This document shows positions 1 through 10,959 of a stretch of 64,000 bases of DNA, in pieces; position 1 is the first letter of the stretch, and each line of letters starts with the position of its first letter. Where the stretch lies: assembly GCA_963580285.1 (NCBI GenBank), contig OY757010.1:147980675-148044674 (forward strand), given 5' to 3'. The notes beneath the pieces were generated by a model that was not told the origin of the DNA, made no database searches, and was given only the letters and a program-made list of their open reading frames with translations. Both the position numbers and the translations under genes were made by a program. This stretch comes from Lucinisca nassula. Its lineage: Eukaryota; Mollusca; Bivalvia; Lucinida; Lucinidae.

Positions 1-74
1 CAATCTATACTTTAGAGCAGAAATAAGCAAAATAAGGTATACCCCCGGAAACCCCAGTTTTACTGTATAAAAGT
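1..74. repeat. Half copy of hairpin repeat H
   Basis: The sequence matches the right half of the H family seen more fully at 9838-10035 and 31520-31775: an element-internal CAATCTAT, then an AGCAGAAATAAG-like segment, then a short hairpin made of AACCCCAG and its partner. It runs straight into a PLE tail at about position 75, so the tail probably inserted into or truncated an H copy. No coding capacity. Confidence 0.6.
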
Positions 75-385
75 GAGGATTGTGGCCACGTAAAATCGAT
101 TTAAGCCCCCCAGTGGAAATCATTCCACTGAATGTTCCAAGGCGGTTCTTCTGTGGCAGTTTATTTATGGTGTTGTTTGTTACTTACTGTGTGTATCACT
201 TCTGTCTTTTTATTTTGGATGGCCATATGGATTTTGTGGGAAAGTAACTGTCCTTATGCCCTTCCTTTGTTTAGGTTTCCATTATGGTCTGGTCGCTTAA
301 GGTTTGTGTTTCTTTCCCTTTGGTGTCTTTGATGGGTGGAGTAAGTTAATTGTATCGATTCCTGATCTTTGTTTTACTTCTACTT
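75..385 (+). mobile_element. 5'-truncated 3' tail of Penelope-like element (type 1)
   Basis: This 310-bp block recurs at least a dozen times in the window. Its identity comes from 32150-33545 and 37760-38372, where the same sequence directly follows a PLE reverse transcriptase reading frame, so it is the 3' untranslated end of that element. Every copy starts at a different point but most stop at the same ACTTCTACT-like terminus, the pattern of target-primed insertion with 5' truncation. The open frame inside (132-332) is discussed as a finding. Confidence 0.85.
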
Positions 386-689
386 TTCAAGGGGGTCAAA
401 ATTATATAGGCGTGTTTTCGTGATGGACAATAGACCCGTCAGTGCTGTAAGTGCTTTGATTTAAAAGTTGATATGAAAAAAATGCTAACCTGACTCAGAT
501 CTTGAGAGGGTTACTCTGCTATCAGACAGCTTTGAAGCAGTGTCACCCTCAGTTTCTGCCCACGGTTGGTAAACATCAAGACTCAATTTACCACCCTCTT
601 TTCTCACTGGCACAAGCAGCTGCAAATAATACCATGACACAATTGTGATAAAGATTAAAAAGCATTTAAACATTTTTTCGAACGAAAAT
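386..689. other. No gene seen
   Basis: AT-rich sequence between a PLE tail and an H repeat. The frames are short and have no recognisable motif. Confidence 0.6.
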
Positions 690-860
690 TTACAATATTC
701 TTCTAATTTATACTCTAAACATAGAAAGTGTGTGGTGCTCGTTAGAACCACCTCAATGAGGCAGTTCTAACAAATACCCACAAACTATGCAAAAGAAAAT
801 AAGGTAAAAAATGTATACCTCTGTAAATGCCACTTTTTTCTGGTTTGTTAATTACACTTA
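690..860. repeat. Hairpin repeat H
   Basis: The core reads GTGCTCGTTAGAACC...CCTCA followed by its near-complement TGAGGCAGTTCTAAC...CCCACAA, a dyad of about 60 bp. The flanks also mirror each other (CTAAACATAG / CTATGCAAAAG). It belongs to the same family as 9838-10035, where the dyad is almost perfect. Probably a small foldback or MITE-like element. Confidence 0.65.
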
Positions 861-905
861 ATACTTTGTACTTGTTAATGCAATAAAGTAGAAGACAAAG
901 GAACT

Positions 906-1300
906 GTATCATGAGTTTTGTTTGTTTGTTTGATTTGAGATTTAACGTCCCCATCAACACTGTAAAGGTCATTTTTAAGACGTTGCTTCCAATTTTGTGG
1001 GACTTTTACCCGACACTGAGATGAAAAGACATCTCAAGCTCTGTAGTCCAATGAAACCAATAGGCTTTATAAGCATGGATGGTCCGACTTGCACCGCTAT
1101 GCTTGGGCAGGCGTAGATCCGCTGAGCGGTTTACCAGTACTCATGTGCGGGTCGGTTTCAGCTCTGCGTGGAAGTATCATGCAGCCTATCTATTTCTTCA
1201 AGCCCCGATGGGCGGGGGCTAACAAAGAGGATGTAACACATGTTTTGAATACACCACAACCTCTTTATAACACTGTTGTTGTGGTCCAAACCTGAATTCA
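906..1300 (-). repeat. SINE-like repeat D
   Basis: On the minus strand it ends in CGTTAAATCTCAAATCAAAC followed by (AAAC)n, a retroposon-type 3' tail. Related copies lie at 23590-23960, 44340-44660 and 46230-46865. About 320 bp is shared, including an ATGTCATTTCATCTCA-like stretch and a CCCGCCCATCGGGGCTTG head. I do not see a tRNA-like promoter, so this may be the 3' end of a LINE rather than a SINE. Confidence 0.7.
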
Positions 1301-2106
1301 TGTTAGTCTTTTTCTTTTTCTGTTTTTTGTGGGGGGTGGGGGGGTAGGTTTTATGGCTATTTCAAGATTACTTCACTTATTTCTAGTTGATCGTTAATCG
1401 GAGATAGGCAGAAACCAGAGTACACAGAGACAAGCCACCTGACCTTCCATTGCATAACATGGTGTATCAGGGTATCATGTTAGTTAAAACTGCATGTTAA
1501 ATCTAAACAAAAAGGTATAGATTACATAGAAAAATGACCATTTATGGTCATTTTTCTATGTAATCTATACATTTTTGATATACATCTTTAAACTGTGTAA
1601 TAACCTTAACTTATTTATAATGAAAAGTCCTATAAGGAGGTCCATGTGTGCTTGTTAAAATCAATATGACATGTAATAAGATGTAAGGAAAATGATCCTC
1701 TAGTTATCCTCCTTTGAATGGGATTTCTTTTGTCCATTGATAATCCAGGGGTGCATTTAATTTACATGACTCAGAATCAGGATTCAAATTGTGTTTCTAT
1801 TTCAGCATTTTGTGTGAAACAGAAACAAGATACTGAAATAGGTGAATCATACTCTGGTCATGTTTCAGAATGATTCAAGTGCATCAAGGTCCAAAATTGC
1901 GAAATCATAGAATCGAAACATACTGTTTTTAAAGTGGCAGAATCATATTTGTGATTTAGTAATCATGATTTGGAATTGGGATTCTGATTCAGGTAATCAA
2001 AACGCGCCCCTGAAACAAATGATTTCCTAAAGTTACATGTACCTGAATGTTCACATAGGTTTGATCCTAATATAATGTATGCAAGCTGAAGTATTATATC
2101 CTTTTA
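1301..2106. other. No gene seen; contains perfect palindrome at 1515-1570
   Basis: AT-rich sequence with several short AATCATGATT-like motifs between 1740 and 2010 but no organised repeat. The one structured object is the palindrome listed separately. Confidence 0.55.
1515..1570. repeat. Perfect 27-bp inverted repeat, 2-nt spacer
   Basis: Arms 1515-1541 and 1544-1570 are exact reverse complements around TT, beginning GTATAGATTACATAG. A perfect cruciform of this length is either young or actively maintained. It has no terminal features of a known element and no ribozyme core. Confidence 0.9.
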
Positions 2107-2357
2107 AGTAGAAGTAAAACAAAGATCAGGAATTGATACAATTAACTTACTCCAACCATAAAAGACACCAAAGGGAAAGAAATACAAACATTAAGCGACC
2201 AGACCATAATGGAAACCTAAACAAAGCAAGGCCATAAGGACAGTTACTTTCCCACAAAATGGCCATATGGCCATCCAAAATTAAAAGACACAAGTGATAC
2301 ACACAGTAAGTAACAAACAACAACATAAATAAATCGGCACAGAAGAGCCGCCTTGGA
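2107..2357 (-). mobile_element. PLE 3' tail, type 1, reverse orientation
   Basis: The left end starts AGTAGAAGTAAAACAAAG, the complement of the family terminus, and similarity stops at CCGCCTTGGA. It is the same 3'-terminal segment as the tail of the PLE at 32150-33545. Confidence 0.85.
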
Positions 2358-2812
2358 GACTTCGTCACAATCTGCTCTAATACAATCAATGCACTCTTTT
2401 GGACAAATGAAATAAAAATAAACAAACAGTGAAGACCCAGATCAGATGCCACAGAACAGGGCATCTGACCAGGACCTGCATAATTCATTAATGTTGTGGC
2501 ACATGATCCCAGTCCATGGTTTACAGATAACCCTCTAGTACAATGCACTCCTACATCACAATGACAAGAATATCATAACTATAAATAACTATTAGCTGTA
2601 TTTTTACACAGTCAGCGACAGCCCTCTGGACAGTAACAGGTGGGATGCTTCTTGGAACAGGGCATCTGATCAGGGTCTGCAGTATTTGATTTACAGGTTA
2701 CAGTAAGTCACTGTTAATCCATTTTGTACTGCAAACCCTAAAACAGGGGCCCCAGCATACAGTGCAGGCCCAGATCTGATGTGGCATCTGATCAGGACCT
2801 ACACTATTTGCA
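2358..2812. other. Unassigned; three imperfect copies of a short motif
   Basis: GGGCATCTGA(C/T)CAGG(A/G)-CTGCA or a close variant appears near 2459, 2657 and 2785, at uneven spacing. No reading frame spans the copies. Probably an old degenerate tandem repeat. Confidence 0.4.
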
Positions 2813-2959
2813 AACAAGAGGCCCATGGGCCACTATGCTCACCAGAGCTCAGGTGGGCACTGCCCAATGGCAGCCGTGTATTTTAACATGATATCATTTT
2901 AATCTACCAAATGAACCCCCATGTCCAAATGAGCACCCATGTGGACTCAGTATCTGAAA

Positions 2960-4390
2960 CATTAGGCCTTTTATGAAGTAGAGGGGGTGGGGCATGGACC
3001 CAATGAAGCCCTGGTTGGTATCACTAAATGCGTCTTATCATAAGAAACAAAATATATATGGTTTAGCAGTGGGGATCTGTTAGGCCTCTTAGCCCAGGAA
3101 AGCCCAAATTGTTGTCCCTAAATGTGTCCTATCATAAGGACCAAGTAAACATATGGTTTAGTGCTGGGAATCTAACGGTTGCTGAGATTTGAGGCCCTTT
3201 TATGAAGTGGAAAGGATAGGATTGGCCCCTGCTGACCCCCCTACAGTAGGTGTGCTTATAATTAGGAACAAGAACATATATGATTATGGGGTGGGGATTT
3301 GAATGGATTCTGAAATATAAAGCCTTTTATGAAGTGGAAGGGCGGGGCACATTGTCTCAGCACAAAGGGACCCCCCAAGTTGGTGTGATTGAACGAGTCT
3401 TATCATAAGGAACAAGTATATGGTTTAGGGGTGGGGATCTGAACTATTTCTGAGATATATGGCTTTTAAAGAAGTAAAGCGGTGGGGCATGGCCTGGGCA
3501 TGCCCCGGGGACTCCCAAGCTGGTGTCACTGAATGCGTCTTATCATAAGAAAGATGAATATATATGGTTTAGGGTGGGGCTAAGAACATTCTCTGAGATA
3601 TAAGACCTTTTGTGAAGTGGAGGGGTGGGGCAAGCCCCGGGTGACTCCCAGGTTGGTGTCAATGAATGTGTCTTATCATAAGGAACAAGAATATATACGG
3701 TTTAGGGGTGGCCATCTGTACGGTTTCCGAGATATTGTGATATTATGAAATGGAGGGGGTGGGGCATGGCCCCAGCACATCCCTGGGGTCCCCCGGGTTG
3801 GTGTCACTGAATGCGTCTTATCATAATGAACAAGAATATATATGGTTTAGGGGTGGTGATCTGAACAGTTTCTGAGATATATGGCCTTTTGTGAAGTGGA
3901 AGGGTGGGACAAGGCCCAAGCGCATCCCTGAGGACCCCCAGGTTGGTGTCAATGAATGTGTCTTATCATAAGAAGCAAGAATATATATGGTTTAGGGGCG
4001 GGGATCTGTAAGGTTTCCGAGATATTGGGCCCTTAATGAAATGGAGGGGGTGGGACATGGCCCCGGCGCATCCCGGGGACTCCCAGTTTGATGTCACTGA
4101 ATGGGTCTTATCATAAGGAAAAAGAATATATATGCTTTAGGGGTGGGGATCTGAATGGTTTCCAAGATATTGGGCCTTTTATTAAGTGGAGTGGGTGGGG
4201 CATGTCCTCGGCGCATCCCTGAGGACCCCCAGGTTGGTGTTACTGAATGCGTCTTATCAATACGAACAAGACTATATATGGTTAAGGGGTCGGGATCTGA
4301 ATGGTTTCTGAGATATATGGCCTTTTATGAAGTGGAGGGGGTGGGGCATGGCCCCGGCACAACCATGGGGACCCTCAGATTGTCATAAAA
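2960..4390 (+). repeat. Tandem array of about 143-bp units (core of element C)
   Basis: Ten or so units, each with GCCTTTTATGAAGTGGA, GGGGCATGGCCC, TTGGTGTCACTGAATG and CTTATCATAAG. Neighbouring units differ by several per cent, so the array is not freshly amplified. The same units occur inverted in copies 2 and 3. Confidence 0.85.
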
Positions 4391-4557
4391 GCATATGGCT
4401 GAGAGAAGTTTACTCAAGAAACATTTCTATAAAAGTTTTGTCAAAATATCTGCAATGACTTGGCAGTAAATGCCATTTTTCAATTTTCCCTATTATAAGT
4501 CTATGCAAACTCTAAGTTGCCATAGCAACCAAACTAATGAGCCGATTTTCATTAAAA

Positions 4558-6832
4558 CAAGAGGGCCATGATGGCCCTGGATCGCTCACCTGATCCATAG
4601 GGTATCAAGTGGGCCCCTGGGAGAGCCATTATTGGCCCAGGCTATAATATGAAATCGGGCCAAAGGGCTAGGAGGAGATGTTGCTTAAAGGTATTTCTAT
4701 TTTTAGCTCTGGTGGCCATTTTGTTCAGCGGAGCAGAACCATTTTATCAATTTCGGTAGAGGGTCATCCAAGAAACATTTCAGTGAAATTATTTTGAAAT
4801 CGGGCCAAAGGGCTAGGAGGAGATGTCGTTTAAAGGTTTTTCTATTTTTAGCTCTGACGGCCATTTTGTTCAGCGGAGCAGAACCATTTTAGCAATTTCT
4901 GTAAAGGGTCATCCAAGGAACATTTCAGTGAAATAATTTTGAAATCAGGCCAAAGGGCTAGGAGGAGATGTCGTTTAAAGGTTTTTCTATTTTTAGCTCT
5001 GGCGGCCATTTTGTTCAGCGGAGTGGAACCATTTTAGCAATTTTGGTAGAGGGTCATCCAAGGAACATTTCTGTGAAATTATTATGAAATCAGACCAAAG
5101 GGCTAGGAGGAGATGTCGTTTAAAGGTTTTTCTATTTTTAGCTCTTGCGGCCATTTTGTTCAGCGGAGCGGAACCATTTTAGCAATTTCGGTAGAGGGTC
5201 ATCCAAGAAACATTTCAGTGAAATTATGTTGAAATCGGGCCAAAGGGCTAGGAGGAGATGTCGTTTAAAGGTTTTTCTATTTTTAGCTCTGGCGGCCATT
5301 TTGTTCAGCGGAGAGGAACCATTTTAGCAATTTCGGTAGAGGGTCATCCAAGGAACATTTCTGTGAAATTATTTTGAAATCGGGCCAAAGGGCTAGGAGG
5401 AGATGTCGTTTAAAGGTTTTTCTATTTTTAGCTCTGGCGGCCATTTTGTTCAGCGGAGCGGAACCATTTTAGCAATTTCGGTAGAGGGTCATCCAAGGAA
5501 CATTTCTGTGAAAATATTTTGACATCGGGCCAAAGGGCTAGGAGGAGATGTCGTTTAAAGGTTTTTCTATTTTTAGCTCTGGCGGCCATTTTGTTCAGCG
5601 GAGCGGAACCATTTTAGCAATTTTGGTAGAGGGTCATCCAAGGAACATTTCTGTGAAATTATTTTGAAATCGGGCCAAAGGGCTAGGAGGAGATGTTGTT
5701 TAAAGGTTTTTCTATTGTTAGCTCTGGTGGCCATTTTTTTCAGCGGAGCGGAACCATTTTAGCAATTTTGGTAGAGGGTCATCCAAGGAACATTTCTGTG
5801 AAATTATTTTGAAATCGGACCAAAGGGCTAGGAGGAGATGTCGTTTAAAGGTTTTTCTATTTTTAGCTCTTGCGGCCATTTTGTTCAGCGGAGCGGAACT
5901 ATTTTAGCAATTTTGGTAGAGAGTCATCCAAGAAACATTTCAGTGAAATTATTTTGAAATCGGGCCAAAGGGCTAGGAGGAGATGTCGTTTAAAGGTTTT
6001 TCTATTTTTAGCTCTGACGGCCATTTTGTTCAGCCGAGCGGAACCATTTTAGCAATTTCTGTAAAGGGTCATCCAAGGAACATTTCTGTGAAATTATTTT
6101 GAAATCGGACCAAAGGGCTAGGAGGAGATGTCGTTTAAAGGTTTTTCTATTTTTAGCTCTTGCGGCCATTTTGTTCAGCGGAGCGGAACTATTTTAGCAA
6201 TTTTGGTAGAGGGTCATCCAAGAAACATTTCAGTGAAATTATTTTGAAATCCGGCCAAAGGGCTAGGAGGAGATGTCGTTTAAAGGTCTTTCTATTTTTA
6301 GCTCTGGCGGCCATTTTGTTCAGCGGAGCGGAACCATTTTAGCAATTTCGGTAAAGGGTCATCCAAGGAACATTTCTGTGAAATTATTTTGAAATGAGGC
6401 CAAAGGGCTAGGAGGAGATGTCGTTTAAAGGTTTTTCTATTTTTAGCTCTGGCGGCCATTTTGTTCAGCGGAGCAGAACCATTTTAGCAATTTTGGTAGA
6501 GGGTCAGCCAAGGAACATTTCTGTGAAATTATTTTGAAATCGGGCCAAAGGGCTAGGAGGAGATGTCGTTTAAAGGTTTTTCTATTTTTAGCTCTGGTGG
6601 CCATTTTGTTCTGCGGAGCGGAACCATTTTAGCAATTTTGGTAGAGGGTCACCCAAGGAACATTTCTATGAAAGTATTTTGAAATCCATTCACTGGTTTA
6701 GGAGGAGATGTCATTTAAGTGAATTGTTGACGACGCACGACGCACGACGCACACCGCACGACGCACGACGTACGCCGGACAAAAGGCGATCACAATAGCT
6801 CACCTTGAGCACTTCGTGCTCAGGTGAGCTAA
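4558..6832 (+). mobile_element. Helentron/HINE-like element, family E, nested in C
   Basis: It starts AAGAGGGCCATGATGGCCC. The subterminal pair is GCTCACCTGA (4584-4593) and TCAGGTGAGC (6820-6829). Near the 3' end is a GACGCAC-type simple repeat (6728-6772), then the 7-bp hairpin TGAGCAC-TTC-GTGCTCA (6806-6822) and terminal CTAA (6829-6832). No protein is encoded. The interior is the 145-bp array listed next. Confidence 0.78.
4667..6700 (+). repeat. Exact-period 145-bp satellite inside element E
   Basis: The anchor GCTAGGAGGAGATG recurs at 4667, 4812, 4957, 5102, 5247, 5392, 5537, 5682, 5827, 5972, 6117, 6262, 6407 and 6552: thirteen successive spacings of exactly 145 bp with no indel, although individual bases vary. 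A fifteenth, diverged unit starts near 6695. The 60-codon frames that recur here are products of the repeat and not genes. Confidence 0.95.
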
Positions 6833-7021
6833 AAACACAAACTTTCAATCCCCCCAGCCCAAGGATGCTACAGATAAAATTTGGGCCCAAACGGCCCAGT
6901 GGCTTCAGAGGAGAAGATGTTTAAAAGTGTTGACGCCAGACATACGACATACGACGACGACGACGGAGGACAACTGCCTATCCTATAAGCTCCCCCGGAG
7001 CCTTCGGCTCTGGTGAGCTAA

Positions 7022-7381
7022 AAAGTTCAGCTTTTTTCTGCAAATGAATTTTAAAGATAACACAAACTTTCATCCCTAAATTTCAAAATGGACTCCGGCC
7101 AAATATAAGGAGGAAGATTCTATTTGGTACAAAATGGGTAAATAACCATTTTTCTAGCCTACACTCAAAGACAATCAGCCAACCAGTGGTGTCAGAACTT
7201 TGATTGAGAGTATAACATCATTGATTGCAATTACAAAATTACAAACCTTTAACAAATTGTCAGAAACTATGTGCCTGATATCATCTGTCTGAAGTTCTAC
7301 CATGGAATTGGATGTAGTTTGTCATCTTCTACCTCAACTACTACATTTGTATTTGTAGAAGTTATCGAATAAACCAGATTT
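7022..7381. other. No gene seen
   Basis: AT-rich spacer between the 3' ends of C copy 1 (plus) and C copy 2 (minus). The text at 7160-7350 has a faint counterpart at 9600-9720 (GAAGTTCTRYC, CATCTTC), suggesting one older repeat split by C copy 2. Confidence 0.45.
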
Positions 7382-7589
7382 TTAGCTCACCAGAGGCGAA
7401 GGCTCCAGGAGAGCTTATAGGATAGGCAGTTGGTCGTTGTCTGGCGTCAACATTTTCAAACAACATCTCCTCTGAAGCCACTAGGCAGATTGAGTCCAAA
7501 TTTCATCTGTAGCATCCTTGGGCTTTGTGTTTTTTATGACAATCAGCTTTTTAGTTTGGTTGCTATTGCAATTTAAGAGTTTCCATTGA

Positions 7590-7925
7590 CATGTACACTC
7601 CATATTTTTCACTTCTGTGGTCTATTCCTTGCTTCCAAAGGATAACCCTTTTATAGAACATATTTAACTTCACTACAGCAGGTGTGTGGGAATGTGTGGT
7701 GGCGGTAAAACATCTCCCTGCCTTACATCATAGTGTAGATTATATTTTCTTGTCCTTTGGGATCATTGATTCCATTGTGGAATTTTGAAAATATCTGAGA
7801 GTCACTGATGAGGCCTAATTGGCCGAAACTAGCTAGTCTGGCCCAGAAAATATGTACACTCCATATTTTCACTTCTGTGGTCTATTCCTTGCTTCCAAAG
7901 GATAACCCATTTATAGAACATATTA
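7590..7925 (+). mobile_element. Retrozyme-like repeat R1 (1.3 tandem units, 261-bp period)
   Basis: ATGTACACTCCATATTT occurs at 7591 and again at 7852, giving a period of 261 bp, with one hammerhead core between the repeats. No reading frame is conserved. Small tandem DNA repeats bounded by self-cleaving hammerheads match the described architecture of animal retrozymes; hammerheads also occur in PLE repeats. It interrupts element C: the flanks TTTCCATTGAC and ATGGAGAAAATTG are adjacent in copy 3 (near 20085). Confidence 0.75.
7791..7853 (+). ncRNA. Hammerhead ribozyme, type I, in R1
   Basis: Core CTGATGA at 7805-7811. Stem II is GGCC/GGCC (7812-7815, 7821-7824) with a 5-nt loop, followed by GAAA (7825-7828). 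Stem III is the palindrome ACTAGCTAGT, only 3 bp with an AGCT loop if folded alone. The cleavage triplet GTC ends at 7838. Stem I pairs GTCA (7801-7804) with TGGC (7839-7842), then CTG with CAG and ATAT with ATAT beyond a small internal loop. All core nucleotides are present. The tiny self-complementary stem III suggests cleavage as a dimer, as reported for PLE and retrozyme hammerheads. Confidence 0.88.
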
Positions 7926-9199
7926 CAATGGAGAAAATTGAAAAATGGTATTTACTGCCAAGTCACTGCAGATATTTTGAAAAAACTTTTACAGAAATGT
8001 TTCTTGAGTAAACTTCTCTCAGCCATATGCTTTTATGCCCACCTGAGTGTCCCCCAGGTTGTGCCGGGGCCATGCCCCACCCCCTCCACTTCATAAAAGG
8101 CCATATATCTCAGAAACAATTCAGATCCCCACCCCTAAACATCATATATTCTTGTTTCTGATGATAAGATATATTCAATGACACCAACCTGGGGATCCCC
8201 CCGGATGCACCGGGGCAATGCCCTACCAAATCCACTTCATAAAAGGCCCAGTATCTCAGAATCCTTACAGATGCTCACCCCTAAAGCATACAAGTATATA
8301 TGTTGATCCTTATGATAAGACACATTCACTAACACCAACCTAGGGGTCTGCCGAGGTGTGCCTGGACCATGCCCCATCCCTCTCTTCACAAAAGGCCATA
8401 TATCATAGATACCATTCAGATCCCCAGCCCTAAACCATATACATTCTTGTTCCTTATGATAAGATACATTTAGTGATAGAAAACTAAGCAGGGCATGACA
8501 AATCCATTGCCTAGCTGCCCGGAACAAGTCCAAATTTCAGCAGGGCAAGTGAATTTTTATTTCACTTGTCCAGAAAATGTATAGATTATATAGGGAATAT
8601 CCGATCCATTTTCAAGATGCTGTGGAATGTGAGGCAAGTGGCCGAAAGTTGGATTTGCCAGGCCCTGCTTGGGGCCTCACAGGTTACGCTGGGGTCATGC
8701 CCCACCCCTCCACTTCACAAAAGGCCAAATATCTGAGAAACTGTTTAGAGCCCCACCTCTCAACCATATATACATGTTCCTTATGATAAGACTTATTCAG
8801 TGACACCAGCCTGGAAGTCCCCAGGGGCACCCTTGGTCATGCCCCCCCCCCCCCCACTTCATAAATAGCCATATATCTCAGAAACCGTTTGGATCCCCAC
8901 CCCTAAACCATATATATTCTTGGTCCGTATGATAAGACACTTTCAGTGACAACAATCTTGGGTTTTCCTGGGATCTGCTGTAGCCATGCCCCAGCCCCTC
9001 CACTGCTTAAAGAGCCTTAAATCTCAGGAACTGTACAGATCTCCAGCAGCCAGGGCTAATTTGGGTCCATGCTCAACCTCCTCCACTTCATAAAAAGGCC
9101 TAATATTTCAGATACAGAGTCCACATGGGTGCTCATTTGGGAATTGGGTTTTGTTGGGGAGACTTTATAATCGGTAGATTGAAATCATATCATGTTAAA

Positions 9200-9425
9200 A
9201 TATATTCACCTTATTTGCTTTATCTGCTGGTTCCTAATCTGAAGGTTATCAATGTTGGACAAAACAGATAACCAGACCCCCCCCCCCCCCCCACCCTGAA
9301 CTTGAAAGGTTAGGGCGATATGGTTACCTGTTTTTCTAATATTGACAATGTGCAAGCTGGGAGCCAGCAAATAATGCAAATATGGTGACATTCACCATAT
9401 TTGCATTATTTGCTGCCTCCTAGCT
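9200..9425. repeat. Small insert with 23-bp perfect palindrome
   Basis: Perfect arms 9366-9388 and 9392-9414 flank a 3-nt spacer (CAT). A related 35-bp motif (TTCACCTTATTTGC) sits directly oriented at 9206, so the same motif occurs three times, once inverted. A C-run lies at 9278-9292. It looks like a miniature foldback inserted between units of element C. Confidence 0.7.
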
Positions 9426-9837
9426 TACCCTTTCAGTGACAATAATCTTTGGTTTTCCTGGGAGCTGCTGTAGCCATGCCCCAGCCCCTTCACTGCTTAA
9501 AGAGCCTTATATCTCAGGAATTGTACATGCTGCCAGAGAGCAGTGCCCACCTGAGCTCTGGTGAGCTACGTGGCCCATTGGCCTCTTGTTTAATGTCTGT
9601 GTAAACAGCTTACAAACCTGTAACATATTGCCAGCACTCTTATTTCTGTCATCTTCTGTCTGAAGTTCTGTCTCGCAAGCTGAGGATAATACAACTAGCC
9701 TATCATCTTCACCCTCAAATATTGCTTGGAGGGCAAGGATCTGAAGTAGACAAGAGGATTTTTAAGTAGTGCATACGTTATGATAACACACCTGTGCGAC
9801 ATAGTGCATTTTTCACACCTTCAAAATGGCTACTTTT

Positions 9838-10035
9838 CTGATAAAAACGTGGTATTTTTCTTATTTATACTGCAAACATATGCTGTGGGTACTCGTTAGA
9901 ACCGCCTCAATGAGGCGGTTCTAAAGAGTACCCACAACCTATGTCTTGGAGCAAAAATAAGGAAAATAATATATACCCCGTAAACCCCAGTATCCTCTTT
10001 ATAAAGTGGGATTTAGGGGGTCTTCATTCCACGGA
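9838..10035. repeat. Hairpin repeat H, best-preserved copy
   Basis: The dyad spans 9877-9953: GTGGGTACTCGTTAGAACC then CGCCTCA, one central A, and the near-perfect complement ending ACCCACAACCTATG. The flanks add a second dyad (GGTATTTTTCTTATTT against AAAATAAGGAAAATAATATA). Other copies: 690-860, 26890-27170, 31520-31775, 43610-43995, 44745-44880. Confidence 0.75.
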
Positions 10036-10204
10036 CTTGTTAACCTGATTTGAGAAAAAATGTGTGTAGATGCCTCCCTTTAACTTTTGTCCAACTGAAT
10101 ATATTCATTTACACACACCTATTTCTGACTTTCAACTTATCAGATTACTTGATACATTTTTTCATATAAAGTGTGAATTCACGAAATGAATGTCAAACAG
10201 TGCA

Positions 10205-10520
10205 GATTGATTGATTGTTTTGGGTTTAACGACATGTCAACCAGTGCGGGTCATTTTGTGTCATCTCCCAGGGGAAGGAAGAAAAGCGATGAAAGAGATA
10301 GTAGAGGAGGTGAAAGTGAGGGACAGAATTGAAAGAGGAAATGAATGGTAGTGTAGAAACAGACGAAATAACAACATTACCAATCTACCCTTACCCGCTG
10401 CAAGGACAGCAGGCCTGCCAATATCAACTGAATGCCTTAGTGATGCAAGATACATGTCACCTTTGCCTCACCCTAACACGCCCCATGGTAGATTCTGGTA
10501 AGATACATAATATATATACT
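10205..10520. repeat. Dispersed repeat K
   Basis: GTGCGGGTCATTTTGTGTC, TCTCCCAG and a purine-rich stretch ending in AGTGTAGAAAC recur at 62395-62525. It begins near TTGATTGTTTTGGGTTTAACG, which resembles an inverted retroposon tail. No coding potential recognised. Confidence 0.5.
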
Positions 10521-10674
10521 TTTATTTATAATACAGTTATGAAATAAGAAAGTACAAGCTGGGCAGTGGCAGGATTCGAACTGTTTGTGTCAACTTATGT
10601 TTGAAGTATAAATAAGAAAATGTCACAAATTTTAATTGGGCCCCCGTCAAGCGATTTTGGTACGTATCGCCTAT

Positions 10675-10740
10675 GCGAGCAGCGAAGGTTCAGGCGAGCC
10701 TGCGCATCCGCGCAGTCACGCCAGAACCTTCGCTGCTCGC
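10675..10740. repeat. 17-bp perfect inverted repeat
   Basis: GCGAGCAGCGAAGGTTC at 10675-10691 is exactly complementary to 10724-10740, with a GC-rich 32-nt loop that contains the inner dyad GCGCATCCGCGC. The segment stands out from the AT-rich background. Function unknown. Confidence 0.8.
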
Positions 10741-10959
10741 TTATACAAGCAGTGAATCAAGAGGAACCTTCAGACAGAAAGTCATATCCCTGGCCCCGCT
10801 GAATGGCTGGGCATGCGCAGTTAAAATTTGTCATCACAGAATGCTCGAAGACACAAATTCGCTTGGCGGGGCTCAATTGGAAAAGTAGCCATTTGGGAGA
10901 TATGAAGGAATGCACTGAGTCACCAGGGGTTGTTATCTTTCTTTATTTCTACTGATACT

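Larger units (their letters stand above)
2813..7021 (+). mobile_element. Helentron/HINE-like element, family C, copy 1
   Basis: It begins ACAAGAGGCCCATGGGCC. A subterminal GCTCACCAGAGC at 2837-2848 is matched in reverse by GCTCTGGTGAGC at 7007-7018. The 3' end carries the hairpin GAGCC-TTC-GGCTC (6998-7010), and the element then ends in CTAA. The core is a tandem array of about 143 bp per unit. These are marks of non-autonomous Helitron/Helentron-associated elements (DINE, pearl). The copy is interrupted at 4558-6832 by family E: the flanking sequence reads through cleanly when compared with the uninterrupted copy at 19855-22275. Confidence 0.75.
7382..9591 (-). mobile_element. Helentron/HINE-like element, family C, copy 2
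   Basis: Minus-strand copy. The 3' end at 7382 reads, inverted, GGTGAGCTAAA after a GAGCC-TTC-GCCTC hairpin. The 5' end at about 9591 carries GCTCTGGTGAGC (9555-9566), the complement of the subterminal motif. Between them lie inverted 143-bp units. It has taken a hammerhead repeat at 7590-7925 and a small palindromic insert at 9200-9425. Confidence 0.75.

Noticed and set aside
5145..6342. Repeated 60-codon frames starting MRPFCSAERN
   Set aside because: They arise once per 145-bp unit where the frame happens to stay open; most units lack them and nothing links them to expression.
4667..6700. CRISPR-like array
   Set aside because: Units are contiguous 145-bp repeats with no unique spacers, in a eukaryotic transposon.
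10673..10888. Overlapping short frames at a GC-rich hairpin
   Set aside because: No family resemblance, and composition explains the lack of stops.
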